A stretch of DNA of 14,902 nt, from the NCBI GenBank assembly GCA_029259975.1, contig JAJDEE010000165.1, forward strand, positions 1 through 14,902. The letters are read 5' to 3'. The translations under genes were made by a program, and so were the position numbers. The notes under the pieces are model-generated. The model did no database searches and was not told the origin of the DNA. It worked only from the letters and a program-made list of their open reading frames with translations. The stretch comes from Planctomycetota bacterium. Lineage in GTDB: Bacteria; Planctomycetota; Planctomycetia; Pirellulales; Lacipirellulaceae. Below are positions 13,529 to 14,902 of this stretch, piece after piece; the first letter of the stretch is position 1, and the number at the start of each line of letters is the position of its first letter.

Positions 13529-14902
13529 ATGACTATAAAGTCAATCATCACATGTCGGCTGATCGCGATTTTTTCTGTAACGCTGCTGGCGCAAATACCA
13601 GCAGTGGGCCAGTTACCGCCTGATCCCGATTACGTGCGGCAAGAAATATATCCGTCGTATGCCGACTTCAAAAACGACCTACTGACGACTGTCAGTATTT
13701 CTGATCCTACGCTGCGCGATGCGGCACTTGACACATTTTGGTCAACGCTACAGAGCGCAGGGCAAGTTCCTTACGCGCAAGACAATCAGGTCGCTTTTCT
13801 TTACCGTGGTTCGGCGAGCAGCGTGGCTTGGCCGGGTGATTTCAACGGTTGGAATCCTTCTGCCGCCGGTTGGCAAGGCACGCAGTTTTCGGGTACCGAT
13901 CTTTGGATCGTGGAAAAGGCATTTCCGACCGATGCACGGCTCGATTACAAGGTCGTCCGCAACGGGAGTAGCTGGATTCTTGACCCGTCGAATTCCTTGC
14001 AGATGTGGGGCGGTTTCGGCCCCAATTCCGAACTGCGAATGCCAGACTATGTTTTTCCGCAAGAGACCGTACGCCACGCCGGTATTCCGAAAGGCAGCTT
14101 CACCGAGAACATCACGACTTCTAGCAGCAACCTGGGATACGACGTCAACTATCGCGTGTACACTCCCCCTGGCTACACAGACCAGCAGCTCAACAACTTG
14201 CCGGTGGTCTACGTGACCGACGGACACGAATTCGCAGCCGATTATCTGGGCAGCATGGTTGTCGTGCTCGACAACTTGATTGACTCAGGTGCGATTCAGC
14301 CAACGATGGCGGTCTTCATCGATCCCCGCGATCCGACATCGAGCGTGAATCGACGCGGTGACCAATACACGGGAAATCCCAACTTTGCCAGCTTCGTAGC
14401 AGACGAATTGGTGGCAGAAATCGACGACGCCTACCGCACGCTTGACTCCCCCAGCGGTCGGACGATTCTTGGCACTTCGTTCGGCGGAGTCAACTCGGCC
14501 TACTTTGGAGGCACGCGGTCGGACGTGTTTGAGAATATCGCCATCCAATCTCCTTCCAATTTCTCCAGTGTTTTTAACCTATACGCCACGCAAGCGTTAC
14601 AAGACGCGGTCGATCTATACATCACCGCCGGCACGATCGGAGATGGCAGCGGAGGAGTTAATCTAACAAATTTGCTGGCCGCCAATGGCTACGACTTTAC
14701 GTTCATCCAAACCAACGAAGGGCATTCGTGGGGCAACTGGCGGGCACTGCTCGATGACATCCTGATCGATCTCGTGGGGCCAACTGCCACCTTGGGGGCC
14801 GACTTCAACAACGATGGAGTCGTCGACGCGGACGATCTTGGCCTGTTTCAGAGCGGTTATGGCCTCGCCAGCAACGCCAGTCACCTCGACGGCGACGCCG
14901 AC
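13529..14902 (+). CDS. Secreted Fes/EstD-like esterase with N-terminal E-set domain and dockerin-like tail (3' partial)
   Basis: The frame is open from ATG 13529, preceded by GGAGGGG 3 nt upstream, to the window end (458 codons, no stop). Residues 1-28 form a signal peptide. About 86-155 (VAFLYRGSASSVAWPGDFNGWNP and onward) resembles the E-set/CBM48-like domain found before enterochelin-esterase-type hydrolases. About 190-410 is an alpha/beta hydrolase of the esterase D/Fes type: RVYTPPGY (209-216), VVYVTDGHEF (226-235), nucleophile S317 in GTSFGG and catalytic histidine H399 in EGHSWGNW; the acid may be D372. From 424, DFNNDGVVDADDLGLF (425-440) is a dockerin type I-like calcium-binding repeat. 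The second repeat begins at the cut end. Planctomycete proteins of this type often end in a PEP-CTERM sorting signal, which would lie outside the window. The substrate (ester-linked sugar, or a siderophore) is unknown. Confidence 0.88.
   Translation, partial: MTIKSIITCRLIAIFSVTLLAQIPAVGQLPPDPDYVRQEIYPSYADFKNDLLTTVSISDPTLRDAALDTFWSTLQSAGQVPYAQDNQVAFLYRGSASSVAWPGDFNGWNPSAAGWQGTQFSGTDLWIVEKAFPTDARLDYKVVRNGSSWILDPSNSLQMWGGFGPNSELRMPDYVFPQETVRHAGIPKGSFTENITTSSSNLGYDVNYRVYTPPGYTDQQLNNLPVVYVTDGHEFAADYLGSMVVVLDNLIDSGAIQPTMAVFIDPRDPTSSVNRRGDQYTGNPNFASFVADELVAEIDDAYRTLDSPSGRTILGTSFGGVNSAYFGGTRSDVFENIAIQSPSNFSSVFNLYATQALQDAVDLYITAGTIGDGSGGVNLTNLLAANGYDFTFIQTNEGHSWGNWRALLDDILIDLVGPTATLGADFNNDGVVDADDLGLFQSGYGLASNASHLDGDAD

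Noticed and set aside
13387..13623. 78-aa frame overlapping the esterase start
   Set aside because: Out of frame with the esterase signal peptide, no ribosome binding site, and it covers the likely promoter.
13748..14227. 159-aa minus-strand frame in the esterase
   Set aside because: Antisense shadow; the plus strand codes for a recognisable hydrolase throughout.

Overview
The window looks like a chromosomal segment of a planctomycete, probably Pirellulales/Lacipirellulaceae-like. Four things suggest this: a short membrane protein opening with an RFSLRSLL-type motif; a secreted esterase that runs into dockerin-like EF-hand residues; a DUF1569 protein; and a small conserved-looking ORF directly upstream of a XerC/D recombinase. 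The assignment is inference from gene content. I saw no rRNA, tRNA, CRISPR array or transposase, although the RNA search was by eye only.

Layout. 1-285: a structured repeat (copy A) beside the 3' end of an M32 carboxypeptidase gene (286-1845, minus). A DUF1569 gene diverges from it (1921-2391, plus). After a repeat-rich gap comes a BshB1-like PIG-L deacetylase (2613-3317). 3346-4209 is a compact, overlapping three-gene unit: a 67-aa small protein, an AbiEii-type nucleotidyltransferase with a TTG start, and an 86-aa membrane protein. The unit lies behind an extended -10 promoter so close to the first ATG that the transcript may be leaderless. Next are an envelope lipoprotein with a CsgG/LpoB-like N-terminal part (4389-5510), a 76-aa ORF (5709-5939) and a XerC/D tyrosine recombinase (6016-6915). 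Copy B of the structured repeat, inverted relative to A, begins at the xerD stop codon. Then come an RNase Z-like MBL hydrolase (7272-8012, minus), a membrane-anchored orphan solute-binding protein (8137-9195, plus), a DEAD-box RNA helicase (9299-10582, minus), an MsbA-type ABC exporter with an unusual extracytoplasmic insert (10997-13000, minus), and a secreted esterase with an N-terminal E-set/CBM48-like domain (13529 to beyond the window end, plus).

The genes are mostly unrelated housekeeping or accessory functions and do not form one pathway. The most unusual content is intergenic. Almost every gap holds a different family of inverted or structured repeat: the paired ~208-bp A/B element at 3' gene ends, a CACGGAG-type inverted repeat, a CGCCAAG-type inverted repeat with a near-perfect hairpin beside it, a GCAAATGAACGCG-type terminator-like hairpin, and a GAGG/CCTC inverted repeat just before xerD. 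The best candidate for an uncharacterised functional system is the small protein/nucleotidyltransferase/membrane protein cassette. The A/B element is the best candidate for a new non-coding structured element.
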